Shown here one piece after another: positions 19,714-29,526 of a stretch of DNA of 64,000 nt. Every line of letters starts with the position of its first letter. Within the stretch, counting starts at the first letter, position 1. The notes below the pieces were generated by a model. The model saw nothing but the letters and a program-made list of their open reading frames with translations. It was not told the DNA's origin and searched no databases. The stretch spans positions 62,001 to 126,000 of the forward strand of contig PJEW03000015.1 of assembly GCA_002900995.3 (NCBI GenBank), written 5' to 3'. A program made the position numbers and the translations under genes. Source of the DNA: Ganoderma boninense (lineage: Eukaryota; Basidiomycota; Agaricomycetes; Polyporales; Polyporaceae).

Positions 19714-20624
19714 TGATGTATACGGCCCGGGGAACTGCTGCGAAAACAACAGAACCAGCTAACCGGAAAAGAAGGAGGGAGTCGTCGGGTGCTCGCTAAT
19801 TACTACGAACCAATACCACAAAGGGCCTAAGACCAGCAGACTAGTCGGTGAATGGTCGCGCGCGATGCGCGACAGGTGGAAGTGGAGTACGAGGAGCCCT
19901 CGACGAGTGACGTGGAAGACGATGGCGAATGAAAGGGACTCTCGGGTCCTGCGACGATGGACGAGCGACAACGTGCGAACGAATACAATAATGACTCTCG
20001 GCAAGCCGGATACAATGGGCGACGATGCGATGAGCGAGCGAGGTGAGCGAAAAGTGAGAAGTCAACGGGTTGCCGAAATCTGTATTGCCAAGACTAAGAA
20101 CATCATCTATATATCGGTACAGGAAGGAAACCCTAGAAACCGACAGGAAAACCACAGGAAATGAACGGCCAGCTACAGTGACCAATCATAGAAAGGGATG
20201 GAGAAGACGAAGGAGGAAGTGGAGCGAATATGTCGACGACTTGTCGCCTTGGAGCGACCATCGTGGGGCAACTGATGAAAACTCGCGAGTGATCGAAGAG
20301 TCCCGACCGGTCTATGAAAGGTCCTACCAATGGTGAAATACGAGCGAGCGATCGAAGGTGTACCACGTGTATACCACGGCCGGTCCGACGCAGAAAGGGG
20401 GTCCTGACGGGCGACCTGTGGACCACACGGGACCAATACACGGGGGTGAAACACCAGATCAAACACCGAGCTTGGCGAGGTGTGGTATCAGCCCGTGGGT
20501 GAGCGATGGAGTGGGCGACAAGGCGAGCGACTGAGCGAACGAACAAAGACAGACGGAGTCAGCGAAGGCGAAAAGAACAGGGCAATATATGGAATAGGAA
20601 TACGGCCTATCCGAGTGGTAAACA
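19714..20624 (-). repeat. Probable gypsy1 5' LTR
   Basis: The inner end is set by the primer-binding site. The outer end is set at TGTTTACCACTCGG (minus strand, 20624), where the frame of a neighbouring ORF is cut. A TATA-like ATATATAG lies near 20108-20117. The sequence is rich in short C/T-rich direct repeats on the minus strand. There is no second LTR in the window to confirm the outer boundary. Confidence 0.5.
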
Positions 20625-21056
20625 GGCTACAAGCCCATCAACGGCCGGCTCAGTCTCAGGTGGCAGCGAAATGTTCTCATCGCGCACCACAGACGTCTGG
20701 GACGATGCGGCAGGCTGAAGCCCAGCACACATTCCCCTATGTCCACGGTAAGTTCGGCTCTCAGCGCCAGGTGCCGGAGCACCCTCGCAAATGGCCTGGG
20801 CCAACTTACAGGTCATTCTACGTCCCTCCTCTCGGTCCGCAATTGCGTCGAAGTCACGAATGCCCCACTTGACTGCAAGCCCAATGTCGGTTGCTGCAAA
20901 CAGCGGCGGGCTCAGGTGAGCGGAGAGGATGCCTGGCTCGGGCGGAGGAAGGAACTCGGGACCAGGCAGCTCACCCGTCCCTTCGAACGTTTGCGGTGCA
21001 TCGGCCGCCTCGGATGAGGTCCGCCCATCCTTCCGTGATTTCTTGAATGTTGACAT
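20625..21056 (-). pseudogene. Unrecognised ORF cut by gypsy1
   Basis: An ORF starts at ATG 21056 (MSTFKKSRKDGRTSSEAADA), reads EFLPPPEPGILSAHLSPPLF and FAATDIGLAVKWGIRDFDAI, and runs directly into the proposed gypsy1 LTR end at 20624. About 250 bases upstream is a TATA motif (21299-21305, minus strand) followed by purine-poor leader, so it has its own promoter. It may be a host gene or the gag start of a further, older LTR element whose LTR would be about 21048-21543. I do not recognise the protein. Confidence 0.4.
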
Positions 21057-21298
21057 AATACTGGTTATCTAGAAAGCGAACGGGTGATCAAGCTGACATG
21101 ATAGATAGAGAGATACAAGAAAAAGAAACACTCAAAAAATGTGAGAAACCCCGCTTCTTGGGAGAGGACACGTTGAGCGGTGTCGAGAAGTCGAGAGGTG
21201 GTCGGAAAACACGAGAGAGTCGGAGACACACGAGAGAGGTGAGTGGGTGGAGTCTTTGTATCTCCAGAACTTAGGATTGAGTGTCGTAGATACAGGGT

Positions 21299-21305
21299 TT
21301 ATATA
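21299..21305 (-). promoter_or_regulatory. TATA box, minus strand
   Basis: TATATAA on the minus strand, about 245 bases before the ATG at 21056. The interval has C/T-rich leader-like sequence. Confidence 0.4.
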
Positions 21306-21549
21306 GAGTTGAGGGAGCGTCGGGGACCGAGGGTCTGGAAATCGAAGTCATACAAGAATGGGTCAAACCAAGAAAGAGAGACAAAGGTAAGCTAAGGAAA
21401 AGGAAATGAGAGTGAAAGGGAGACGGAATGAGGGTATGGGCGCGACAGCGCAAACATATAAGAGGTTGAAGGAAGAGATCGAGGAGGATCGAGGTTGTAA
21501 ACCTTGGGGCATGATGCCGGGTGGCGAAGCCATGGCCTAATCAGGTAAG

Positions 21550-22720
21550 TCAGATGCCGGTCCCTTACACTATCCCATCCAAAGTGTGGGATATCCACAC
21601 CGCTGCAGGACTCCATCAACAACTACTACCCTTGGCAAGCGAGACTGAGCTTGTCTAGGCCTTCGCGAAGATCCCTACGTCCCGCTGGCCTATTGTGATG
21701 CAGTTTGCAGACGGTCTGTTCCCGTCACACAGCAACGACACCTACCACACTCCACATACCAGCGACATTGTTGCTGAGGTGTTCATCAGCAGCCTACTCC
21801 CAGTCATTCCCCCTAGCTGACAGGAGCGCTTTGGTGAGTCCACCTTCTTCTGCACCATAATTGAGCTCTTCTCCCCTGATGATGTCTTCAACTGGATTGT
21901 GGTTCATGGCGAATATGACCTCATCTTCATAGATGATCTGTCACCATACCCATTTGACTGCTTGGACCTCAGGTTTTACCAAGTTGCCGTGTGGGCCGCT
22001 CACAAGGGCATCACAACCACGTCTGGGCTTAAGGCTCGGGTCGGGATCTATGCGAAGCACACATGTAACATACTTGAAGGCTGTGCAGATGGCGAGCTAA
22101 ACGGTCCAGATTTCAAAGAGGCACCTCGGTCCAACCGCAACATAATTCAGAACTGTTATATTTGGCTCCTTCCTGTTACGACTGGCTGTCGAGTAAGATC
22201 AGGGAGGAGGCTTACGAGACGAGCAAGGGCGTCGACGAGCACTTGTGCAGCAAGAGCGGAGCAGGGCTCGACAGTCAGGCTGGAGACAAGATGTATTGAG
22301 CAAGTAACTAAGGAGCGAGAATACAGCGAGGCTTACCTGGAGACAAGAGGTCGAAACTGAGGTCTCCAGGTAGCGAAGTACAGGTCTTATATACATGTAA
22401 CGGAGAATGGGAACTGGGGACAATAGGTAACTATGGACACGGGAACCAGTGGAAGAACAATGGTATGTAGTACAATGACGACAGGAACAATGGGTAACAG
22501 GAGTTATTGTACTGCGAAAACAAGGGACGGGTTTGCTAAACAACGGAGGACAATAAGGACGACGCGGGAGGCAAACAGTCCGAAAAGGGAAAGAGAGATG
22601 CCAGGGTAGGTGCCGAGCATGCCGTTCATGACACTTCCATTGTACCGCAATCATATCCATGGCCCCCGTGTCGAGGACAACTCTGTCATGGTTGACTCAT
22701 CTGATACCATTTTGTTTTAA
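21550..22720 (+). pseudogene. Unrecognised ORF interrupted by a solo LTR
   Basis: One plus frame reads QMPVPYTIPSKVWDIH, TAG, AFAKIPTSRWPIVMQFADG, VFISSLLPVIPPS, TGA, ERFGESTFFCTIIELFSPDD, WIVVHGEYDLIFIDDLSPYP and on to the solo LTR at 22174. After the LTR and one CTTCC copy it resumes (LYRNHIHGPRVEDNSVMV) and ends at TAA near 22720. A purine tract (AGAGGGGAGGA) and an LTR-like start follow at 22805, so it may be a 3' ORF of a retroelement. Family not recognised. Two stops plus the insertion make it dead. Confidence 0.45.
22174..22633 (-). mobile_element. Solo LTR of the gypsy2 family
   Basis: 460 bp, inverted relative to the gypsy2 LTRs and highly similar to them. It is flanked by CTTCC on both sides (22169-22173, 22634-22638). 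A lone LTR with an intact target duplication is the product of LTR-LTR recombination that removed the internal region. Confidence 0.93.
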
Positions 22721-22804
22721 AATCTTAATACCTTTTACATAGTTGTCATTCCTTACCTTACATGCAGATCTTGCTTGTTGTACCACACAGCTGGTCCAGA
22801 GGGG

Positions 22805-23000
22805 AGGATGTAATGACTGAGCCTGGCTAGGCGCCCTACTTACATAATCTAGATATATGTCTGTATGGCGGTAAGAGAGGGACCTTCACCTCTCTCACCT
22901 GCCCCACTAGCATACCCATCTCCTTCAATACAGGACCTTGACGAGTTACGCCCGGGGCTCGAGAGAGCCCACTTGTGCTTTACAGTGAGTGTTGTCGGAA
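22805..23000 (+). repeat. LTR-like remnant with a GAGA-loop hairpin
   Basis: It begins TGTAATGACTGAGCC after the purine tract AGAGGGGAGGA. Bases 22862-22935 (GGCGGTAAGAGAG, CACCTCTCTCACCTGCCCC, CTTCAATA) are repeated at 51038-51110. It contains a perfect 6-bp hairpin with a GAGA loop at 22955-22970, related to 30461-30476. The 3' limit is uncertain. Confidence 0.4.
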
Positions 23001-23138
23001 GACATCATAGGGGAGATATGGGGTACCGTGGGTCATCGTCTCGAGAGTAGTTGTCATCGTCATTGTCAGGAATCAAATCGAGGATAAGACCAGATTTGGG
23101 AGATTCTCGAATCTCAGATCGAGAATGGAGTGAAGCAA

Positions 23139-23143
23139 AGAGG
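23139..23143. repeat. Copia target-site duplication (left copy)
   Basis: AGAGG precedes the left LTR and is repeated at 28837-28841 after the right LTR. Confidence 0.88.
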
Positions 23144-23701
23144 TGTTGAGGTGTGCGGGGCATTGTGGCCTGGGGTCAGATGCACCGTGAAGGTGCGGCG
23201 ACGTGGGTCGGCTGCACGGCGAGTCAAAGTGCGTGCAGCGCATGGCAAGAGCGCCTGCCGGGGCGGTGTTCGGTATGGGGACTGCCTTATCCAGCAGCGG
23301 AGTTACCCAAAAAGGCGCTTGGCGCCGCTTTCAGTCATTTCATGTTAGAACTGTATAGTTTTTGCTTACATGCTCGTGTTAGCTTCTCGGACGGACGTCT
23401 GTAGTTGCAGCCTAGTACTGTTGTTTACTTTTGTTTACTTACAAAAAGCGGGCCCTTTCTGACCGTCCGCAGGGAAGCTCACCTCACACGTTCTATCACC
23501 GCGAACTGTGTGAGGTGAGTAGTCTACATACCTTTACTTACTTTCTGGACACTCACATAGCTTACAGGACTAACGCGCTCTCGCACTTCAGGTTAGCTAA
23601 CATTTTATACACACGTTCTATCACCGCAAACCGTGTGAGGACTAACGTGCTCTCGCGCTTTAGCTTCACCGGCCAACCCATACCCGCATCGAACCTTAAA
23701 A
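23144..23701 (+). repeat. Copia 5' LTR
   Basis: Begins TGTTGAGGTGTGC and ends CTTAAAA. It holds a tandem unit: copy A at 23485-23514, an intron-like GTGAGT...TTACAG segment at 23515-23567, then GACTAACG...CTTCAG. Copy B at 23610-23639 runs straight into GACTAACG with no such segment. A hairpin (CTCACCTCACAC against GTGTGAGGTGAG) overlaps the donor. Confidence 0.92.
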
Positions 23702-23705
23702 GGTT

Positions 23706-26700
23706 ATGAGCCCTGCTTCCCACAGCAGGCCCAAAAAATACCCGCAAACGATGTCCACAGAAGCGTCTATCAATTCATCTAAGTACAGTGTTCCGCGCCT
23801 GGCGACGGACGGCTCGAACTGGGTCACGTACCAGGCCCGGATGCAAGCCGTACAAGCTGCAAAAGGCCACATGTCGCACATCTGCGGGACTGCTCGTAAG
23901 CCTCCTCTTCCACCCCCCCATGAGCGCGAGAACCCCCATGTCCCAGGGGCCATGGCTGCGTCAACTGCCGCCGCCGCTGCCTCGACGCCATCTTCTCCTC
24001 CCAAAACTACTCCCTCTGCCGCAGCAACGACCAAGCCTTCAACTGACGCCTATTCCCACCTCACGGACGACACATATGCGGAGCTGGTGGAGAAGATGGA
24101 TGCCAAGTTCTGCACCTGGGAGGCAAAGGAGGCAGATGCTCATGCCCTGATCTACGAAACCCTAGGCGACGACCTTTTCATCGAAGTACAGTCGCAGCCG
24201 ACGGTCAAGCACCTTTGGGAGGCTGTAGTCACTTCGTGCAAAAACAAGTCGTTGATGTATGCAAACACCATTTGAACCAGACTCCAGAACTTGCACTGCC
24301 CGGAGAGCGGCGACGTACGCGCACACCTTGCGCTACTGTTGAGGGAGAGACAAAACTTAGCTGCGGTAGGGAGCCACCTGGGCGAAGATGAGTTTGCCGC
24401 GATCATTACCAACAGCCTCCCGGAATTGTATCATCCCCGCATCCAATCCATCCTCGACATCTGAAGCCTCTCGGGGCAAACCATCCCCATCGACTTCCTC
24501 ATCGGAAAGCTGAATGAAGAGTACGATTGGCGTGGGATCAATAAAGCGAACGACAACACCTTGGCGGCTGCAGCTGCGGCACACACGAACGCGGGCACGG
24601 GAGGACGATCGTTAGTCAAGTGTTACAACTGCCACAACATCAGCCACATCGCGCGCAATTGTCGTCAGAAGGGAGGAGGAAAGGAAGGGCAGTGGCCGAA
24701 GCCGAGGGACGACAACACGGGGAACGCGACGGCGAATGCCAACACTGCGACGGAGAAGGGGTTTCTAGTGCTAGGGAACACGGTGATGAGCGCACTTGCA
24801 GCTGCACCCGGCACGTACGTTGACGTGTTCGATAGCGGGGCAAGCGTACATATTTCCCCATATCGCGAACACTTCACGTCGTTCCACGAGCTGCAACCCG
24901 CCCGGTCGATCACGGCCGCCAACGGCGAGCAGTTCTTGGCCACCGGAGAGGGGGAGGTCAAACTTCGAGTTCTAAATGGAGACAAGACGCAGCCTCTCAA
25001 GCTCCGGAACGTGTTGTACTCGCCTTCCGTCGCCTTCGCACTCGTCTCCATCAAGAAGGCCGACGAAGGAGGGTGCACCACCATCTTCGAACACAGCGAG
25101 TGCTGGATCGTCGAGCGAGCGTCCGACTTAGACGTTGCGCGAGTCCCGCTCACCGACGGCCTATACCAAGTCATCAGTCGTTACATCGAGGTCGCCGCAG
25201 CAGTTGTCTCGTCCACGTGACCGGGGTCGAACCGGAGGACACTGGAGATCACACAGGCGGAGTTCCACCGGTACCTAGCACATAGATTGTACAAGGCAGC
25301 ACGCAGCCTCGTCCTTAATGGACATGCAACTGGAGTTGAGTTCTCTGATCCCTCACCATACGACGAGCAGTGCGACATATGTGTGCAGGTGAAAATCACG
25401 TGCAAGGCCATTCCGAACGAGGCGCATCCCGCCGAGCAAGACATTGTCGTCAACAAGTACGGAGAGAAGTTCCACTCGGACACATGGGATTCCAACGTGA
25501 CCTCGCTTGGAGGGAACGCCAAGTCGGTCCTCTTCGTCGATGACCGAACTCAATCCCATCACGGATTCCCCCTCCGAGCAAACACTGACATGGACAAGAT
25601 GTGCCTAGAGTTCGAAGCGAGCGTCCTGACTCAGACCGGAACCCAGATCAAGTGGATCCATAGCGACAACGGCTCGGAATTCATCAAGCTGAAGCCGCAC
25701 TTCGTCACCCATGGAACCCACTGGTCAGGTTCAGCTCCGAAGATGCCGGAACAGAACGGTGTCGCCGAACGAGGTCACCGCATCCACCGGGAAGGAGTCT
25801 CAGTGATGCTCCTCAACGCCGGGCTGCCTCAGTCGCTGTGGGCTCATGCCTACAAGCACTCCGTATACATTCACAACCGCACCAGACAGGACACTCTGGA
25901 TGGCAAAACGCCATACGAGGCTCGCTTTGGAGTCCCCCCCGACCTTCGACACCTTCGACCGTGGGGCACGAAGGTCTGAGTGCGACAAGAGGAGTTCCGC
26001 AAGCTCGACCCCAAGGCCCGCGCGGGCTGCTTTGTAGGGTTCAGCGAGAACCACCGCGACACGATCCACGTCTACTGGCCAGACAAGCGCAACATCACTG
26101 TCGTCAGGAACTACATCTGGTCAGCAAATGAGGAGCGCACCGGCACAGACAGCATCGACGCCGTCCCGAACGAGGGGGCGAGGGAGGATGGAGTAGAAAT
26201 GGACGCACCGGAGCGTGACGAGAACAACGCTCGAGACGTCGTTGAACCGCAGGCTGGGCCTGGCGAGAATGAGGGGGTGCTGGCAGAGGGAGAGCAGGAC
26301 ATAGATGGAGTGTGAGACGAGGACGCAGACGAGAGTGTGGAGGGCAAAGGCAGAGGAGCGGAAGCCAGGGAAGGAGCGGAACCCAACGCTGACGGCGAGG
26401 TCCTCGAGCAAGCACCGCCCGAGCCAGCACCCACGGGACGCGGACAGCGCGTCAAGAAACCCTCAATGTACATTCGCAACTTACAGGCCAGCGAGGGGAC
26501 CATCGATGGGCGCACTAGCAGCAGCCGCAAGTACTCGTGCAGGATAGCGCCATCTGAGATCATGGGAGCTCTGGCCGCGCTTGAGTCGCCGGCAGAGCAG
26601 GACGAGGGACGCAGCTCAGGTGAGTGGGATAATCCCACCATTGCGAACGACTGGGGACTGGCGGCATGGGTCATGGTGGCACAAGCAATGGGCAACCCTC

Positions 26701-28271
26701 TCGGCGGGGACCCAAGGTCGCTCCGCAAGGCGCAGGAGGCACCGGACTGGGCAGAGTGGCAGAGAGCGATCGAAGTCGAGATGGAGAATCTTTGAGCGCA
26801 CGGAACGTACGAGCTGGTGGAGAAGCCGGCTGGGGCACACGTCATCGGGTGCACGCTGATGTTTCACCGGAAGCGCAACGCGGAAGGCGAGGTGACCCAG
26901 CGCAAGGTGCGAGTCGTCGCGCAAGGGTTCGCTCAGGTGCCAGGGATGGAGTTCGATCAGACGTTTGCGCCGGTGGCCAAGCCAAGTTCCCTACGGCTCA
27001 TGATCGCACTTGCGGCACGCTTCGGTTGGCCAATGATTCAGCTGGATGTAAAAAGCGCGTACCTAAACGGGGAGCTTGACGAGGTCATCTATATGCGCCA
27101 ACCGCCGGGGACAGCCGTGCCGGGGCAGGAGCACCTGGTGTGCCGCTTGAAGAAGTCATTGTATGGGTTGAAGCAGGTGGGGCGCGCGTGGTACCAGACG
27201 TACCATGGAGCCATGAAGACACTCAGGATGGTGAGGAGCAAGGCGGACCATGCCTGCTTCTGGCAGCGGGAAGACGAATCACTGGCGATGGTCGGCATGA
27301 TCGTCGATGACATGCTGGTCACCGGGACACCGGATCTCGTCGAGAAGTTTCGAGGGGGGATCAAGACCCACTTCACGATCACGGACGCCGGGGAAGTCGC
27401 GTGGCTGCTAGGGATCGAGGTCGTGCGGGACCTTAGCACGGGCACGGTGCGCATCGCCCAGAGGTCCGCCATCGATGCCATCGCTCGAGCCTTACACCTG
27501 GAAGGTGCAAAGACCGCGAGCACTCCCATCGCTGTGGGGGGAAGGCTGGACCGGACGCAGTGCCCGACGACGACGGAAGGAGTCGCCGACATGGCGGGTG
27601 TGCCGTACAAGGAAGGTGTCGGCATGTGTATGTACTTATCTGTCACATCGCGTCCAGATATTGCCCACACCGTCCACCGCCTCGCAAAGTACATGTCCAA
27701 CCCGGGACGCGCTCACTGGGAGGCCCTGAAATGACTTGTCTGGTACCTCATGGGCTCGCGGGACCTCTGGCTCGTGTACGGACGTGACCACAGCGGATTG
27801 GCGGGGTTTACAGACGCGGACTGGGGAACTAGCGACGACGCACACCACTCGGTCTGCGGATACGCGTACATGTTCGATGGCAGTGCAGTGTCATGGTCAG
27901 CCAAGCAGCAAGCCGTCGTAGCACTCTCGTCGACCGAGGTGGAGTACATCGGCATTATGCATGCAGCCAAAGAGGCCATCTGGCTACGCGCTCTACTCAC
28001 TGATCTCGTTCACCCGGACTTCGCCACACACACCGTGTGCCTCTACAGCGACAACAAGGGGGCCATGGACCTGGCTCGGAACAACGTGTTCCACGCACGG
28101 ACGAAGCACATCGCGATCTGATACCACTTCATACGGGAGGCTGTGGAGTGTGGCGACGTCGAGTTGGGATACCGTCGGACGGAGGACATGCCTGCCGACA
28201 TCTTTATGAAGCCGGTAACGCGGGTGCGCCTGGAGCATCTGAGGGGATTGATGGGGCTGCTCGCGCTTTGA
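23706..28271 (+). pseudogene. Copia gag-pol, eight in-frame TGA codons
   Basis: One frame of 1522 codons with no frameshift. Domains: gag (SKYSVPRLATDGSNWVTYQA; zinc knuckle CYNCHNISHIARNC near residue 305), protease (VDVFDSGASVHI), integrase (KFHSDTWDSN, IHSDNGSEF, E in PEQNGVAERGH), RT (FDQTFAPVAKPSSLRLM, IQLDVKSAYLNGEL, catalytic IVDDML) and RNase H (GFTDADWG, ALSSTEVEYI, YSDNKGAMDL). TGA interrupts at 24273, 24462, 25218, 25977, 26313, 26793, 27732 and 28119. Several fall where copia proteins have Arg (for example before YHFIRE and before LVWYL). The final stop is also TGA (28269). No active protein is expected. Confidence 0.93.
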
Positions 28272-28278
28272 GGGGGCG

Positions 28279-28836
28279 TGTTGAGGTGTGCGGGGCATTG
28301 TGGCCTGGGGCCAGATGCACCGTGAAGGTGCGGCGACGTGGGTCGGCCGCACGGCGAGTCAAAGTGCGCGCAGCGCATGGCAAGAGCGCCTGCCGGGGCG
28401 GTGTTCGGTATGGGGACTGCCTTATCCAGCAGCGGGGTTACCCAAAAAGGCGCTTGGCGCCGCTTTCAGTCATTTCACGTTAGAACTGTATAGTTTTTGC
28501 TTACATGCTCGTGTTAGCTTCTCGGACGGACATCTGTAGTTGCAGCCTGGTACTGTTGTTTACTTTTGTTTACTTACAAAAAGCGGGCCCTTTCTGACCG
28601 TCCGCAGGGAAGCTCACCTCACACGTTCTATCACCGCGAACTGTGTGAGGTGAGTAGTCTACATACCTTTACTTACTTTCCGGACACTCACATAGCTTAC
28701 AGGACTAACGCGCTCTCGCACTTCAGGTTAGCTAACATTTTATACACACGTTCTATCACCGCAAACCATGTGAGGACTAACACGCTCTCGCGCTTCAGCT
28801 TCGCCGGCCAACCCATACCCGCATCGAACCTTAAAA
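28279..28836 (+). repeat. Copia 3' LTR
   Basis: 558 bp, same length and organisation as the 5' LTR, including the intron-like segment (about 28650-28702) and second unit copy. It is followed by AGAGG (28837-28841). Confidence 0.92.
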
Positions 28837-28841
28837 AGAGG

Positions 28842-29526
28842 TAGGGTTATGCAGTGGGTTTGTGTTGGAACACACCTGAGAGGTCGTTGAGCAGACGGTG
28901 ATCCGGGGATAGCAGGAAACCCACATCGCAAATGGTAGGGACTACAACAAGGTCTGCAGACCGAAGGGCGCCCTGCCCTTGAGGGTCGCAGACCCCCTTC
29001 CCTTCCCTAATCTGGGACCTTCCTCGTGACCTTATCCCCCTGATTAGGACTGTTGGGGTTCGGGTTCAGGTTCAGTTAGGGTTCGGATTTTGGTTAGGGT
29101 TAGGTGGTTAGGGTTCAGGGCGCCTCAACACTTATTGCCCCCCCGAAGGGAGCCCATCTGTTTTTAAGGCGCGAACGAGGCTTTAGTGTGCCCGCCTGAG
29201 TGCTCCCGGCTCGGGGGACCCCCCGAGCGCAGTGAGGGAGGGGAGGGAGCACGAATGGCGGGTCCTCTTCGCGCAGGCGCCAAGGGACTTCCAACGAGCG
29301 CTTTTGGCTCGGCTTTCTCTCGGACTGGTTCAAGGGAGGGTCGCAGACCCTCAAGGGCAGTTAGCCCTTCGGTCTGTATACCTCGTTGTAGGTGGCTCGC
29401 AAATGCACGGGGTGTTCGTTCTTGGGTCTTGTATATAAATACAGGGTATAATCACAGTAAGTACCATATTCGTCCAGGACACCTCCATGCGCGAGTGCGT
29501 CAGCTTGACAGCACCTCCCAGACATC
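28842..29526. other. Repeat-derived spacer with telomere-like motif and palindromes
   Basis: No gene seen. 29051-29120 holds degenerate TTAGGG/TTCGGG/TTCAGG motifs, including four TTAGGG. GC palindromes follow (GGCTCGGGGGACCCCCCGAG near 29209). A segment near 29350-29395 (CAAGGGCAGTTAGCCCTTCGG...CCTCGTTGTAGG) has a relative at 30387-30430. A TATA-like TATATAAATACAGG near 29433 precedes nothing I can call a gene. Confidence 0.5.

Larger units (their letters stand above)
1..20624 (-). mobile_element. Ty3/gypsy retrotransposon gypsy1, split by nested insertions, 3' end outside window
   Basis: A minus-strand LTR retrotransposon is read from a 5' LTR (19714-20624) through gag (17658-19657), protease, RT, RNase H and the start of integrase (3700 down to 1). 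Its 3' LTR lies beyond the window start. Positions 3709-17649 are a foreign KDZ element flanked by 8-bp copies TGGTAGCG (3701-3708, 17650-17657). Removing the insert and one target copy joins the gag and pol reading frames without a break, which shows directly that this was one element. The domain order protease-RT-RNase H-integrase is that of Ty3/gypsy. Stops and a frameshift make it non-coding now. Confidence 0.88.
23144..28836 (+). mobile_element. Ty1/copia retrotransposon with both LTRs
   Basis: 5693 bp with 558-bp LTRs (23144-23701, 28279-28836) and an AGAGG target duplication. One frame encodes gag, protease, integrase, RT and RNase H in the copia order. The LTRs differ at 13 positions by my count, all transitions, 9 of them at CpG. 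The LTR ends are TG...AA, not TG...CA. A purine tract (TGAGGGGGCG) precedes the right LTR. The primer-binding region would be GGTTATGAGCCC right after the left LTR. Confidence 0.93.

Noticed and set aside
23706..28271. TGA recoded as a sense codon
   Set aside because: The same frame ends with TGA directly before the purine tract, and the FYVE and other host models do not use internal TGA. CpG decay explains the pattern more simply.
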